From: AP-15 sp963788085 | GTDB taxonomy: Bacteria > Pseudomonadota > Alphaproteobacteria > ATCC43930 > CGMCC-115725 | DNA: 64,000 bases | Assembly (NCBI GenBank): GCA_963788085.1 | Contig: CAWBFS010000049.1 | Location: 1-64,000, forward strand | Direction of reading: 5' to 3' | Shown: piece after piece, positions 8,329 through 17,173 of the stretch | Layout of the letters: each line of letters opens with the position of its first letter | Numbering within the stretch: position 1 is the stretch's first letter | Notes under the pieces: model-generated | What the model was told of the DNA's origin: nothing | The model's database searches: none | What the model saw: only the letters and a program-made list of their open reading frames with translations | Program-made: the position numbers and the translations under genes

Positions 8329-10251
8329 TCAGCCGCCCGGCTGCGGCTCGGGTTCGAGGCCGGTGGGGCGGCCGGCGGGCGGGACCGAGCTGCGCCTTCC
8401 GGGGCGCGGTTCGTCGGTTGCAGGACCCGCGGAGGTTTCGCGCACTATCCGCTCACCCTTGATGATCCGTCGAATCTCATCGACCGCCAGCGTCTCGTAT
8501 TCGAGCAGCCCCTTTGCCAATGCGTGCAGCTCGTCCATTCGAGAACTCAAAATCTCTCTTGCGGTCTGCTCGCCTTCGTCGATGATCCGGCGGATCTCCT
8601 CGTCGATGACTTTGGCGGTCGCCTCGGAAACGTTCTTGCGCTGCGTAACCGAGTGACCGAGAAACACTTCTTCTTCGTTTTCGGCGTAGCGCAATGGTCC
8701 CAGCTTCTCACTGAACCCGAACTCGGTCACCATGCGGCGCGCGAGACCGGTGGCGCGGCGGATGTCGTCGGCCGCGCCCGTCGTCACCTTGTCGGGCCCG
8801 AAGATCAACTCCTCGGCGATGCGGCCCCCGAAAAGGCTCGCCAGCATGGCTTTGATCTCGATCTTGGACTGACTGTATTTGTCGCGCTCGGGGAGGAACA
8901 TCGTAACACCCAGCGCCCGGCCGCGCGGAATTATCGTCACCTTGTGCAGCGGCTCATGGCCCTCCGCGTAGAGCATGCAAAGCGCGTGACCAGCCTCGTG
9001 ATAGGCGGTCAGCTTCTTCTCGTCCTCCGTCATGACCATGGACCGCCGCTCGGCGCCCATCATGACCTTGTCCTTCGCTTGCTCGAATTCGCTCATCGCG
9101 ACCGAGCGCTTGCCTCTGCGCGCCGCCATCAGCGCCGCCTCGTTGACGAGATTGGCCAAGTCCGCTCCGGAGAAACCGGGTGTGCCGCGCGCAATGATTT
9201 TCGGATCGACGTCCGAGGCGAGCGGGACTTTCCGCATGTGCACCTTAAGGATCTTCTCGCGCCCGAGGACGTCCGGGTTGGGGACGACGACTTGGCGGTC
9301 GAACCTTCCGGGGCGCAGCAGAGCCGGGTCCAGCACATCCGGGCGGTTCGTTGCCGCGATCAGTATCACTCCTTCATTAGCCTCGAAGCCGTCCATCTCG
9401 ACGAGCAATTGGTTCAGCGTCTGCTCGCGCTCGTCATTGCCGCCGCCCAAACCGGCGCCGCGATGCCGCCCCACCGCATCGATTTCGTCGATAAATATGA
9501 TGCAGGGCGCGTTCTTCTTGCCCTGTTCGAACATGTCGCGCACCCGGCTCGCGCCGACACCGACAAACATTTCGACAAAATCGGAGCCGGAGATCGTGAA
9601 GAACGGCACATTCGCCTCGCCGGCGATAGCGCGGGCGAGCAGGGTCTTCCCGGTGCCCGGCGAACCTACCAACAGCACGCCCTTCGGGATCTTCCCACCG
9701 AGTCTCTGAAATTTCTGCGGGTCCTTCAGGTATTCGACGATCTCCTCGAGCTCCTGCTTGGCTTCGTCGATGCCGGCGACGTCCTCGAACGTGATGCGGC
9801 CGACCTTTTCGGTCAGCAGACGTGCCCGGCTCTTGCCGAAGCCCATTGCTCGGCCGCCGCCGCCCTGCATCTGGCGCATAAAAAAGATCCATACGCCGAT
9901 CAGGAGGAGCATCGGGAACCAGGAAATCAGCACGCCGAACAGTGAGGGCACGTTTTCATCGACCGGGGCGGCGGTGATGCGCACGCCCTTGTCGGTCAAC
10001 CGGCTGACCAGGTTGGGATCGTTTGGCGCATAGGTCGTGAATGCTCGGCTGTCGGTGAAGTGGCCGCTGATGTTGTTGCCCTGGATCGTGACGTCGGAAA
10101 CCTGCCCTCGATTGACGTCGTTCAGGAAATCCGAGAAGGCCAGGGTGGCTTGCGGTCCGCGGCTGGACGAGGTCTGGAACAGGTTGAAGAGCGCGACGAG
10201 AAGCAGCCCGATGACGATCCAGAGGGCGAGATTCTTGCCGAAATTATTCAC
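8329..10251 (-). CDS. ftsH: ATP-dependent zinc metalloprotease FtsH
   Basis: FtsH is the membrane-anchored AAA+ protease that degrades misfolded membrane proteins and regulators such as LpxC. The 640-residue product has two N-terminal membrane helices (about 8-25 and 104-125) around a short periplasmic domain. Then follow Walker A GSPGTGKT (196-203), Walker B IIFIDEID (about 251-258), the second region of homology, and the zinc motif HEAGH (418-422). The C-terminal tail is proline- and glycine-rich. It lies between tilS and glmM, an order typical of proteobacteria, 108 bases after tilS. Confidence 0.97.
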   Translation of the reverse strand: MNNFGKNLALWIVIGLLLVALFNLFQTSSSRGPQATLAFSDFLNDVNRGQVSDVTIQGNNISGHFTDSRAFTTYAPNDPNLVSRLTDKGVRITAAPVDENVPSLFGVLISWFPMLLLIGVWIFFMRQMQGGGGRAMGFGKSRARLLTEKVGRITFEDVAGIDEAKQELEEIVEYLKDPQKFQRLGGKIPKGVLLVGSPGTGKTLLARAIAGEANVPFFTISGSDFVEMFVGVGASRVRDMFEQGKKNAPCIIFIDEIDAVGRHRGAGLGGGNDEREQTLNQLLVEMDGFEANEGVILIAATNRPDVLDPALLRPGRFDRQVVVPNPDVLGREKILKVHMRKVPLASDVDPKIIARGTPGFSGADLANLVNEAALMAARRGKRSVAMSEFEQAKDKVMMGAERRSMVMTEDEKKLTAYHEAGHALCMLYAEGHEPLHKVTIIPRGRALGVTMFLPERDKYSQSKIEIKAMLASLFGGRIAEELIFGPDKVTTGAADDIRRATGLARRMVTEFGFSEKLGPLRYAENEEEVFLGHSVTQRKNVSEATAKVIDEEIRRIIDEGEQTAREILSSRMDELHALAKGLLEYETLAVDEIRRIIKGERIVRETSAGPATDEPRPGRRSSVPPAGRPTGLEPEPQPGG

Positions 10252-10359
10252 GATGAACGCCTTTCATACGAGCTGGGCATCGCGCCTCCTAGACTACCCC
10301 TTCGAGAGCCGGACCCGCGACCATTTTTCGCTCGATTTACAGATAAGACGCGAACGGTG

Positions 10360-11688
10360 TTAAACAACGGCAAAGCTCGCCTGCGTCAATGAAGTAACGG
10401 GTCGAAACACAACCTGCGGCAAGCCGACCACTCCCTCGCGTCTATATCCAAGATGAGGAACGGCTGCGATGCCCTTCTCGTCCCACACAGCCGGAAGAAT
10501 CGGTAACAGTAACCGGGGCAGCCATGCCCGCCTCGGCTGCAGAGAGCAGCGATCGAGGCGCGGCGTTTCTGAGAGGCCCAGATACCCGATCGTAAAGGGG
10601 CCGCCGTCAGCCGGCGGCGTCATAATTTCAAAGCGCCGATCCCACATCATCCGCTCACCCGGGTGGACGCGGACCGGCGGCGCCGCTTTGGCGAGTTCGC
10701 GCGTCACCAGGATACGCTCTCGCCAGCAGACAAATCGGCATCCCCCCAGAGTGTGTCCGCGCCGCGCCGCGCCGCCGAGCGCCTCGCGCAGCCGAGCGAT
10801 CCGCTCGCGCCGCGGCGGATAAGAGGCGCTGCCAATCGCGACGGTGATGGCCGAAAGCAGCCGCTCCGCCATCTCCGATGACGTCTCCGACATCATCGCG
10901 GTATCGAGCAGCGCGAAACCGGCTGGATGCAAGCTGACATATCGGGCAAGAAGATTATTCCGCACGCGCTTGTCGGCGGCCCGCCTATGGCCCAAGGCGC
11001 GGATCTCGCCGAGCAGGCGGGAGCTGGCTTCCTGGCCGGCCGGCGCGCCGTCACCACCCTGCCGCAACCGAGACCGCTCGAACGCGGGATCGAGGTTGCT
11101 CGGATCGCTTATGAAGGGCTGTCGTTCAGCTTCGAGGAATGCCACGAGGCGATCCCTTCCGACACCGAGCAGCGGACGCACTAATCGACAGTCGGCGAGC
11201 TCGCGAATTGCCGACATCCCGGCAAGGCCGTCCGGGCCGCTGTGAGCCCGGCGGCGGATCAGGTGCGTCTCGATCTGATCATCCCGATGATGACCGGTCA
11301 GCAAATGCAGACAGGCATGATCGCGGCACCAGCCGCCAAGCAGGCGATAGCGCGCGAAGCGCGCCGCTTCTTGGATCCCGGTTCGCGGCTTTTCTCCGGT
11401 CCAGACCAGTATTTCGTGGCGCATGGCTCTCGCCGACAGCCATCCTCCGAGCCGCAGCACTTCGTCGCCGCTTTCCGGCCGCAGCCGGTGATCCACAGTG
11501 AGCGCGCAGATTCCCCCGCCCCTTTCGCGGGCCCAACGGTCCGCCAGAATGGCGAGCGCCAAGCTGTCCGGACCGCCGGAGACGGCAACGGCGAGAAACG
11601 GCGAGCTTTCGAACTGTGCGATCGCGGCGAGCGAGGCTGTGAACTCGCCAAGTGACAGAGGCCTGGCTGCCGATCCGCTTGTCAGCAA
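10360..11688 (-). CDS. tilS: tRNA(Ile)-lysidine synthetase
   Basis: TilS attaches lysine to C34 of the CAU-anticodon isoleucine tRNA so that it reads AUA. The PP-loop ATP-binding motif SGGPDS is at residues 37-42, followed by VDHRLRPES and the GHHRDDQIET block. The 442-residue length fits the long bacterial form with a C-terminal substrate domain. Its start overlaps the 3' end of cpoB by seven bases, so it is probably co-transcribed and perhaps coupled with the tol-pal genes. Confidence 0.93.
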   Translation of the reverse strand: MLTSGSAARPLSLGEFTASLAAIAQFESSPFLAVAVSGGPDSLALAILADRWARERGGGICALTVDHRLRPESGDEVLRLGGWLSARAMRHEILVWTGEKPRTGIQEAARFARYRLLGGWCRDHACLHLLTGHHRDDQIETHLIRRRAHSGPDGLAGMSAIRELADCRLVRPLLGVGRDRLVAFLEAERQPFISDPSNLDPAFERSRLRQGGDGAPAGQEASSRLLGEIRALGHRRAADKRVRNNLLARYVSLHPAGFALLDTAMMSETSSEMAERLLSAITVAIGSASYPPRRERIARLREALGGAARRGHTLGGCRFVCWRERILVTRELAKAAPPVRVHPGERMMWDRRFEIMTPPADGGPFTIGYLGLSETPRLDRCSLQPRRAWLPRLLLPILPAVWDEKGIAAVPHLGYRREGVVGLPQVVFRPVTSLTQASFAVV

Positions 11689-12734
11689 CCGAGCCGCTTC
11701 TTCTCGGCGAGCGAATGCTCCTTGATCGAGCTTCCCGGGTTGGGGAAATCATGGTCCAGCTGGGCGAACGCGACACAGGCGTTCTGCTTCTGATTGGCGC
11801 GCGCGAGCGACATGCCGAGTTTCAACAGGTCGTCGGCTGCTTTGCTCCCCTTCGGATAGTTCTTGTAGCCCTCGGCAAAGGCGGTGGCCGCCTCAGCGTA
11901 CCGCCCCCGCGCGTAATAGGTCTCTCCCAGCCAGTACTGTGCGCTGCCGGCCAGCGCGTCTTTGGGATGTTGCGCGACGAATGACCTCAAGGCCCCCTCG
12001 GCAGCAGGATAATCTGCCTGCTTAAGCAGACCGAATGCCGCGTTGTACTGTTCTGAAGCGGAAGCGGAAGGCAACCCGCGGGCCGAGGGGGGCCGAAAAT
12101 TCCCGGCCGCGTCGAAATTTGGTGTGTCCGGAACCGGTTGCGTCGGGCCTGAGGGAGTTCCCGGGGGGGTCAAGGTGCCCGGTCCGCCCATCCGCTCCGG
12201 TGGGGGTGGCACCAAGGTCCCGGGTGGCACCGGATCGGCGGCGGGGCTCGACCGAGCCGAGCCGGCGTTCGGAAAGGGACCTCGCATCGCGAACTGTCCC
12301 GCGGGACTTGAATCGGTCATTCCGGCGGGGGCATGCGCGCTCAGCGCCGAGTTCCTGGCCGGCCCCTGACTTTGCCCCTGGCCTTGGCTGAATCGCAGGT
12401 CGATGTCGCTGTTGATCTGCTCTAGACGACGCCGCAGTTGCTCGACCCCGTTCACCGCGTCCTCGACGCGTCCGGTCAGTTCGCGCATCTGGGCTTCCAA
12501 GCGGTCCATGCGAAGCTCGGCATCGACCGCTCCTGCCGACCCCGCGCTAACCACCTGAGCAGGGCCGCCGCGGTAAACCTGCCGCTGCAACATGCTGAGA
12601 TCCCGCTCCAGGCGATCCAAGCGGTCCTGCATCGCCCGGTCCTGCGCGCGTGCCGCCGGGTTCGGCAACGTCACGGCGACGAACACCACGAACAGGATTG
12701 ACCGGGGAGGGCGCAGTATCAAACGCCGTATCAT
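11682..12734 (-). CDS. cpoB: Tol-Pal system protein CpoB/YbgF
   Basis: CpoB is a periplasmic protein linking the Tol-Pal machine to peptidoglycan synthesis at the septum. A signal peptide (MIRRLILRPPRSILFVVFVA, cleaved after about PAARAQ) precedes a coiled-coil trimerisation region rich in LDRLERDL-type heptads. A long proline/glycine linker then leads to about three C-terminal TPR repeats, with AEGALRSFVAQHPKDALAGS typical of the family. I preferred the ATG at 12734, which has gagagg upstream, to starts 8 and 21 codons further up, because the signal sequence begins there. Length is about 350 residues. It is downstream of pal, as usual. Confidence 0.9.
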   Translation of the reverse strand: MIRRLILRPPRSILFVVFVAVTLPNPAARAQDRAMQDRLDRLERDLSMLQRQVYRGGPAQVVSAGSAGAVDAELRMDRLEAQMRELTGRVEDAVNGVEQLRRRLEQINSDIDLRFSQGQGQSQGPARNSALSAHAPAGMTDSSPAGQFAMRGPFPNAGSARSSPAADPVPPGTLVPPPPERMGGPGTLTPPGTPSGPTQPVPDTPNFDAAGNFRPPSARGLPSASASEQYNAAFGLLKQADYPAAEGALRSFVAQHPKDALAGSAQYWLGETYYARGRYAEAATAFAEGYKNYPKGSKAADDLLKLGMSLARANQKQNACVAFAQLDHDFPNPGSSIKEHSLAEKKRLGC

Positions 12735-12844
12735 CAGAAGCCTCTCGAGACCGCACATGAGCCGGGGGCGACTTGCCTCCGCGCCGCCCGAGGGCACTAG
12801 CGGCGCCGGTTCAGCAAACAGCCCTTCTAGGGTCCTTTTAGGGC

Positions 12845-12889
12845 AAAAAAAGGGCGCGCCGCCTATTGCCGCGGCCGTTGCGTTTTTTT
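12845..12889. terminator. Possible terminator or attenuator between pal and cpoB
   Basis: A GC-rich segment with short self-complementary parts (gccgc/gcggc and the palindrome ggcgcgcc) is flanked by a run of seven A at 12845-12851 and seven T at about 12883-12889. Each strand therefore ends in a T run after a hairpin-capable region. It follows the pal stop codon on the minus strand, so it could lower transcription into cpoB. The stem is short and the call is tentative. Confidence 0.35.
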
Positions 12890-13388
12890 AGTTCACGGTG
12901 GTTACGGCGCGCCGGTTCTGCGCATAGGCCTCTTCGCTCGACCCGACAACGGCAGGACGCTCCTTGCCGTAGCTGATCGTGGAGATGCGGGATGCCGGAA
13001 TGCCCGACGCGACCAAGACATTCTTGACGGCCTGGGCGCGGCGTTCGCCGAGCGCGAGGTTGTACTCGCGCGTGCCGCGCTCGTCGCAATGACCCTCGAT
13101 CGTAACCGTCACGTTCGGGTAGCGGCGCAGCCAATCGGCCTGTCGCGCAAGGATCTCTTGCGCCTCAGGCGTGATGTCGGAGCGGTCGAAGGCGAAGAAC
13201 ACGCGGTCGCCGGCACTCGCCTCAAGGTCCTGCTGCGATCCCGGCAAGGCATTTCTCGAGCCGCCGGGTGCGCCCATCCCCGGTCCGCCGGCGCCACCAG
13301 GCGGGCCGCCCGGCGCTGTCTCCGGCGCGCTGCTGCAAGCGGCCAGCAGCAAAAGGCCACCGAAAATGCCGATCACTTTCGTCCACAT
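12888..13388 (-). CDS. pal: Peptidoglycan-associated lipoprotein Pal
   Basis: Pal anchors the outer membrane to peptidoglycan and is pulled by TolB during division. The 166-residue precursor has a lipoprotein signal with lipobox LLAAC (Cys at about residue 18), a glycine/proline-rich linker, and an OmpA-like domain. Within that domain VTIEGHCDERGTREYNLALG carries the diaminopimelate-binding aspartate and arginine. The ATG at 13388 is preceded by a strong aaggggga site. The order tolB-pal-cpoB is standard. Confidence 0.96.
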   Translation of the reverse strand: MWTKVIGIFGGLLLLAACSSAPETAPGGPPGGAGGPGMGAPGGSRNALPGSQQDLEASAGDRVFFAFDRSDITPEAQEILARQADWLRRYPNVTVTIEGHCDERGTREYNLALGERRAQAVKNVLVASGIPASRISTISYGKERPAVVGSSEEAYAQNRRAVTTVN

Positions 13389-13521
13389 TTAGCTTCCCCC
13401 TTGATCAAATTTTCGAAACTCTATCCACGTCGGCGAGCGCCGGTGTCTCCCGTCCATCTCGCGACAATCGCACCCCCGAGCGACATTCACGCACCTAGCG
13501 AGCCGATGGTACCCCGACTAC

Positions 13522-14859
13522 TCAGCGGAGCAACGGCGACCAAGCCGGATCGGACGCATCCTGCGAGGTCATTACCTCGCGCTGATTTGAGCCGGTCAAG
13601 TCGATCGAATACAGGCGCGTCGAGCCGTGCCCGTGAGAATCGGTCGGCGACTGGCGGAAATACATCAGCAACCGGCCGTTCGGCGCCCAAGTCGGGCCTT
13701 CCACCAGGAAATCCCGTGTCAGCAGGCGCTCTCCCGACCCATCGGGCCGCATTACCCCGATATAGAACGATCCGCCGTCGATTTTGGTAAAGGCGATCAG
13801 ATCACCGCGCGGCGACCAGACTGGGGTGCCGTATTTGCCCGAACCGAAGCTGATGCGTTTGACGTCGCTACCGTCCGAATTCATCACGTAAAGCTGCTGG
13901 GAACCGCCGCGATCGGAATTGAAGGCGATCTTGCTGCCGTCTGGCGAGAAGCAGGGCGAGGTGTCGATTGCCTGGCTGTCGGTCAGCCGAACCGGCCTGC
14001 GAGTACGCAGATCTAGTGCGAAGAGGTTGCTGACGCCGTTCTCGGCGCGGCTGAGGACCACCCGGTTCCCGTCTGGCGAAAACCGCGGCGCGAAGGTCAT
14101 TCCGGGAAAATCGCCAACGACCTCCTGCTGCCCGGTATCGATGTTGAACAAATAAACGCGCGGCGCGCCGCTGCCGTAGGACAGGTAGGTAATCTCCTGC
14201 GCTGTCGGCGAGAAGCGCGGCGTCAGCACCAGCGCCCGGCCGTCCGTCAGGAAGCGGTTGTTGGCCCCGTCCTGGTCCATGATTGCGAGGCGCTTCACCC
14301 GTTTGTCCGCCGGGCCCGATTCCGAGACGTACACGATCCGGGTATCGAAATAGCCTTCTTCGCCGGTAATCCGCTTGTAGATTTCGTCGGCGATGATGTG
14401 AGCGATCCGCCGCCAGTTCTGCTGAGTGGTCGTGTAGCCGTACCCGGTCAGCTGCTGCTCGGCAAACACGTCCCACAGCCGGAACTCGACCCGAAGCCTT
14501 CCATCCCCCTGCGTCTTGACCGACCCGGTAACCAGCGCCTGCGCATTGATCTGACGCCAGTCGGGAAACCGGGGCTGTGAGTCGTCCAGCGAAACATTCT
14601 GGATGAAGCTGCGCGGGTCGATCGGGCGAAACAGCCCGGAGCGCTCGAGATCGGCCGAGACGACGCCGGCAATGTCGCGTCCCGCCTGGGTTTCGTTGGC
14701 GGCGCCGCCGGGAAAGGCAGGGATCGCGATCGGCATCGGCTCGACCTTGCCGCTGGTGATGTCGAGGCGCAGTTCGGCACGCACCGACGGGCCGGAACAC
14801 GGCAGCATGATCAGTGCCGCAAAAATCGCACCGGCCAGTATTCGGCAGCTTCTCTTCAT
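13522..14859 (-). CDS. tolB: Tol-Pal system beta-propeller protein TolB
   Basis: TolB is the periplasmic switch between the TolQRA motor and Pal. The 445-residue precursor has a signal peptide (about 25 residues, ending SVRAEL), an N-terminal TolB domain (FPGGAANETQAGRDIAGVV) and a six-bladed propeller with repeated FSPDG and WSPRGDLIAFTK motifs. I set the start at the ATG at 14859, which follows agggga; an in-frame ATG seven codons upstream is also possible. Longer open frame upstream overlaps tolA and is not coding. Confidence 0.95.
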   Translation of the reverse strand: MKRSCRILAGAIFAALIMLPCSGPSVRAELRLDITSGKVEPMPIAIPAFPGGAANETQAGRDIAGVVSADLERSGLFRPIDPRSFIQNVSLDDSQPRFPDWRQINAQALVTGSVKTQGDGRLRVEFRLWDVFAEQQLTGYGYTTTQQNWRRIAHIIADEIYKRITGEEGYFDTRIVYVSESGPADKRVKRLAIMDQDGANNRFLTDGRALVLTPRFSPTAQEITYLSYGSGAPRVYLFNIDTGQQEVVGDFPGMTFAPRFSPDGNRVVLSRAENGVSNLFALDLRTRRPVRLTDSQAIDTSPCFSPDGSKIAFNSDRGGSQQLYVMNSDGSDVKRISFGSGKYGTPVWSPRGDLIAFTKIDGGSFYIGVMRPDGSGERLLTRDFLVEGPTWAPNGRLLMYFRQSPTDSHGHGSTRLYSIDLTGSNQREVMTSQDASDPAWSPLLR

Positions 14860-14876
14860 AGGATGTCCCCTATTTC

Positions 14877-15878
14877 TCATAAGATGTCCTTGGGGCTGAA
14901 GTCGACGACAAGGTCCTTCCAGATCGCGTATTTCTCGGCGGGCAAGTGCAGCGGCCGGCATAGCGGGTTGAAGAAGGCGCGGCGCGCGCTTTCGGCCGCG
15001 GCCCGATAAAAGGGATCGCTGCCCAGGCGACCCTGATCGACGATCGTCGCCTGCCGGACCGTGCCGTCGGGATCGACAATGACCTTGATCTCGACGACGA
15101 GATCCTTTGCGTCGCGGGCGCCCGCCGGCACGTTCCAGCAACGCGCGATCTGGTGGCGGACCATGTCGAGTTCGCTGGCGGTGAGTTGGCTGCCCAATGG
15201 AGCCTTGGGCTGCGAGGACGCGCGTGCTGCGGTGGGCCGCGGGTTCTCCGGCGGCGCGTCGGCCGTCATTGCCGCATGCACCGGCGCCAGGTTTTTCAGC
15301 AACGCGTCGAACTGCCGAGGATCGTACTTCTTCTCCTCCGGCTTCTTTTCTTCCGGTTTCGGTTCGAGCTTCGCCAATTGGCGCGGCGGGTCGGGTTTCT
15401 CTCTGGGCTTGGGCACATCGAGTTTCTCGACCGGCTTCGCCTCTGGCTTGGGCTCTGGGGGCTTCGGAGGGGGTGGCGGCGGCTTGGTTTCCGGTGGCGC
15501 CGGCTCGTCGGCCGGCTGTGAAACGGCCGCAGCCGACGGCGGGACGGGTGCAGGTTTCGGCGGCTCGGGTTTGGGCTGCGGCTTCGGCGCGGGCGCCTCG
15601 ACTTCCGGTACCTCTGGTTTGGCATCCGGCCGCGGCGGGTTCGGATTGGGGTGGGTGGCCCGGGTCTCCGGTGCGATTGTAACGAGCTGAACGGCTATCG
15701 GCATATCTTCCAGCGGCGGCGGGTCGAACAGCCTCGGCAGACCGACGATTAAGAAGCCGCCGAGCACGACGTGCAGCATCGCCGACAACACCATGCCGCG
15801 CGAGCCGATCCCATCCGGCAGCTCGTCGGGGATCTCGGCGGCTCCGGTCAGTCCCGGTTCAGCAAGCGCCAGGCTCAT
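14877..15878 (-). CDS. tolA: TolA-like / TonB C-terminal domain energy transducer
   Basis: TolA spans the periplasm and transmits the energy of TolQR to TolB-Pal. The 333-residue protein has one N-terminal membrane helix (MVLSAMLHVVLGGFLIVGL, about residues 29-47). A long proline-, lysine- and glutamate-rich rod follows (about 75-190), then a C-terminal TonB/TolA domain with MVRHQIARCWNVPAGARD. It is shorter than enterobacterial TolA but typical for alphaproteobacteria. It lies 23 bases after tolR and just before tolB. Opposite-strand glycine-rich frames here are mirror images of the proline-rich rod, not genes. Confidence 0.9.
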   Translation of the reverse strand: MSLALAEPGLTGAAEIPDELPDGIGSRGMVLSAMLHVVLGGFLIVGLPRLFDPPPLEDMPIAVQLVTIAPETRATHPNPNPPRPDAKPEVPEVEAPAPKPQPKPEPPKPAPVPPSAAAVSQPADEPAPPETKPPPPPPKPPEPKPEAKPVEKLDVPKPREKPDPPRQLAKLEPKPEEKKPEEKKYDPRQFDALLKNLAPVHAAMTADAPPENPRPTAARASSQPKAPLGSQLTASELDMVRHQIARCWNVPAGARDAKDLVVEIKVIVDPDGTVRQATIVDQGRLGSDPFYRAAAESARRAFFNPLCRPLHLPAEKYAIWKDLVVDFSPKDIL

Positions 15879-15901
15879 CGGCGGAAGCGGCGCGGCCGTA
15901 C

Positions 15902-16399
15902 TCAGTGCCTGACCGTCCGCGCCGATCGGTCAGATGTCGTTCCGCCGGAGGCGGTCTTGCCGGACGCTCCTTTCGGCGATTCGGCGATCAGCGAAACCTT
16001 TTGGAAGCCGGCGGTGCTTATGAGGCTCATCACTTCGACGACCCGGCCGTAGTTGATCGCCCGGTCGCCGCGGACATAGAGCAGCGCGTCGGGGTTGCTG
16101 CCGGTAATCGCCTGCAGGCGCGGCACCAGCGAATCGGTCGGGACTTCAGTCTCCTGGATATAGATGCGGCCTTCCCCGTTGATCGTGATGACGAGGGGTT
16201 CTTTCGGTTCGGTGATCGGCGGTGCCTGGGTCTGCGGCAGATCGACCGGCACACCGACCGTCAACAATGGCGCCGCCACCATGAAGACGACGAGCAGGAC
16301 CAGCATGACGTCGACCAAGGGCGTCACGTTGATTTCCGACATCGGCCGATAGCGCCCCGCCAGGCGATGGCCGTTGCCGCTCAGACCCAAGGCTGCCAT
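15902..16399 (-). CDS. tolR: Biopolymer transport protein TolR
   Basis: TolR forms, with TolQ, the proton-driven stator of the Tol system. The 165-residue protein has the ExbD/TolR start EINVTPLVDVMLVLLVVFMV, whose membrane helix contains the proton-carrying aspartate (about residue 30). A periplasmic dimerisation domain follows, with ALLYVRGDRAINYGRVVEVM. The C-terminal tail is slightly long and low-complexity. It lies three bases after the tolQ stop. Confidence 0.95.
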   Translation of the reverse strand: MAALGLSGNGHRLAGRYRPMSEINVTPLVDVMLVLLVVFMVAAPLLTVGVPVDLPQTQAPPITEPKEPLVITINGEGRIYIQETEVPTDSLVPRLQAITGSNPDALLYVRGDRAINYGRVVEVMSLISTAGFQKVSLIAESPKGASGKTASGGTTSDRSARTVRH

Positions 16400-16402
16400 C
16401 GT

Positions 16403-17131
16403 TCAGGGCCGCTCGTCGAGTTGCCGCGACAGAATCGCGCTGAATTCGCTGGCAAAAGCCTCGAGCCGGCCGGCGTAACGACCGAAATCGGTGGCCAACT
16501 TGTTGTAGGCGATGACCGCCGGTATGGCGGCGACGAGCCCGAGCGCGGTGGCGAACAGCGATTCGGCAATTCCGGGCGCGACGACCGCGAGGCTGGTGTT
16601 CTTCGAGGCGGCGATCGATTGAAAGCTGTCCATGATGCCCCAAACCGTGCCGAACAGGCCGACAAAGGGCGCGGTCGAGCCGACCGTCGCGAGAAAGGCC
16701 ATGAACCGCTCGACTCGCTCCATCTCGCGGCCGACCGTCACGCTCATCACCCGCTCGATACGCTGCTGCAGGCTGGCGCGCATGCCGGGCGTGCCGAGCA
16801 GGTTTTTCGCCGCACTCCGCCGCCATTCGCGCATCGCCGCGGAGAAGACCGCGGTCATCGGATCGGGCGGGCGCTGACCGACCCGTTCGTAGAGGTCGTC
16901 GAGCGACCCGCCCGACCAGAACGTCTCCTCGAAATTCGACGCGGCTTGTCGCAGTCGGCGGACCCGGATCACCTTGTCGAAGATGACCGCCCACGACCAG
17001 AACGAGGCGAGCAACAGGATCAGCATCACTAGTTTGACAATGGCATCGGACTGCAAGAACAGGCCGATAATCGAGAGGTCATGCGCAATAGAACCGGCGA
17101 GAGGCAGAGTATCGATGGCGTTAGGCTGCAT
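16403..17131 (-). CDS. tolQ: Tol-Pal system subunit TolQ
   Basis: TolQ is the three-helix inner-membrane stator subunit that channels protons with TolR. The 242-residue protein has helices near residues 25-50, 145-170 and 185-205, with the conserved TVGSTAPFVGLFGTVWGIMD at helix 2. It heads the tolQRAB-pal-cpoB series. The usual ybgC thioesterase gene is not found in the 42 bases between tolQ and ruvB, so here tolQ follows ruvB directly. Confidence 0.95.
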   Translation of the reverse strand: MQPNAIDTLPLAGSIAHDLSIIGLFLQSDAIVKLVMLILLLASFWSWAVIFDKVIRVRRLRQAASNFEETFWSGGSLDDLYERVGQRPPDPMTAVFSAAMREWRRSAAKNLLGTPGMRASLQQRIERVMSVTVGREMERVERFMAFLATVGSTAPFVGLFGTVWGIMDSFQSIAASKNTSLAVVAPGIAESLFATALGLVAAIPAVIAYNKLATDFGRYAGRLEAFASEFSAILSRQLDERP

Positions 17132-17173
17132 TGGTGTCGGCCCTTTATGGCGTCTTTTGGACGATTGTTGGCG

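Noticed and set aside
13395..13415. ttgatcaa near the pal start as an FNR site
   Set aside because: The two half-sites are fused without the four-base spacer and lie in the 5' leader next to the ribosome site.
15061..15690. Long glycine/serine-rich plus-strand frame across tolA
   Set aside because: It is the mirror of the proline-rich TolA rod on the other strand; no ribosome site or family match.
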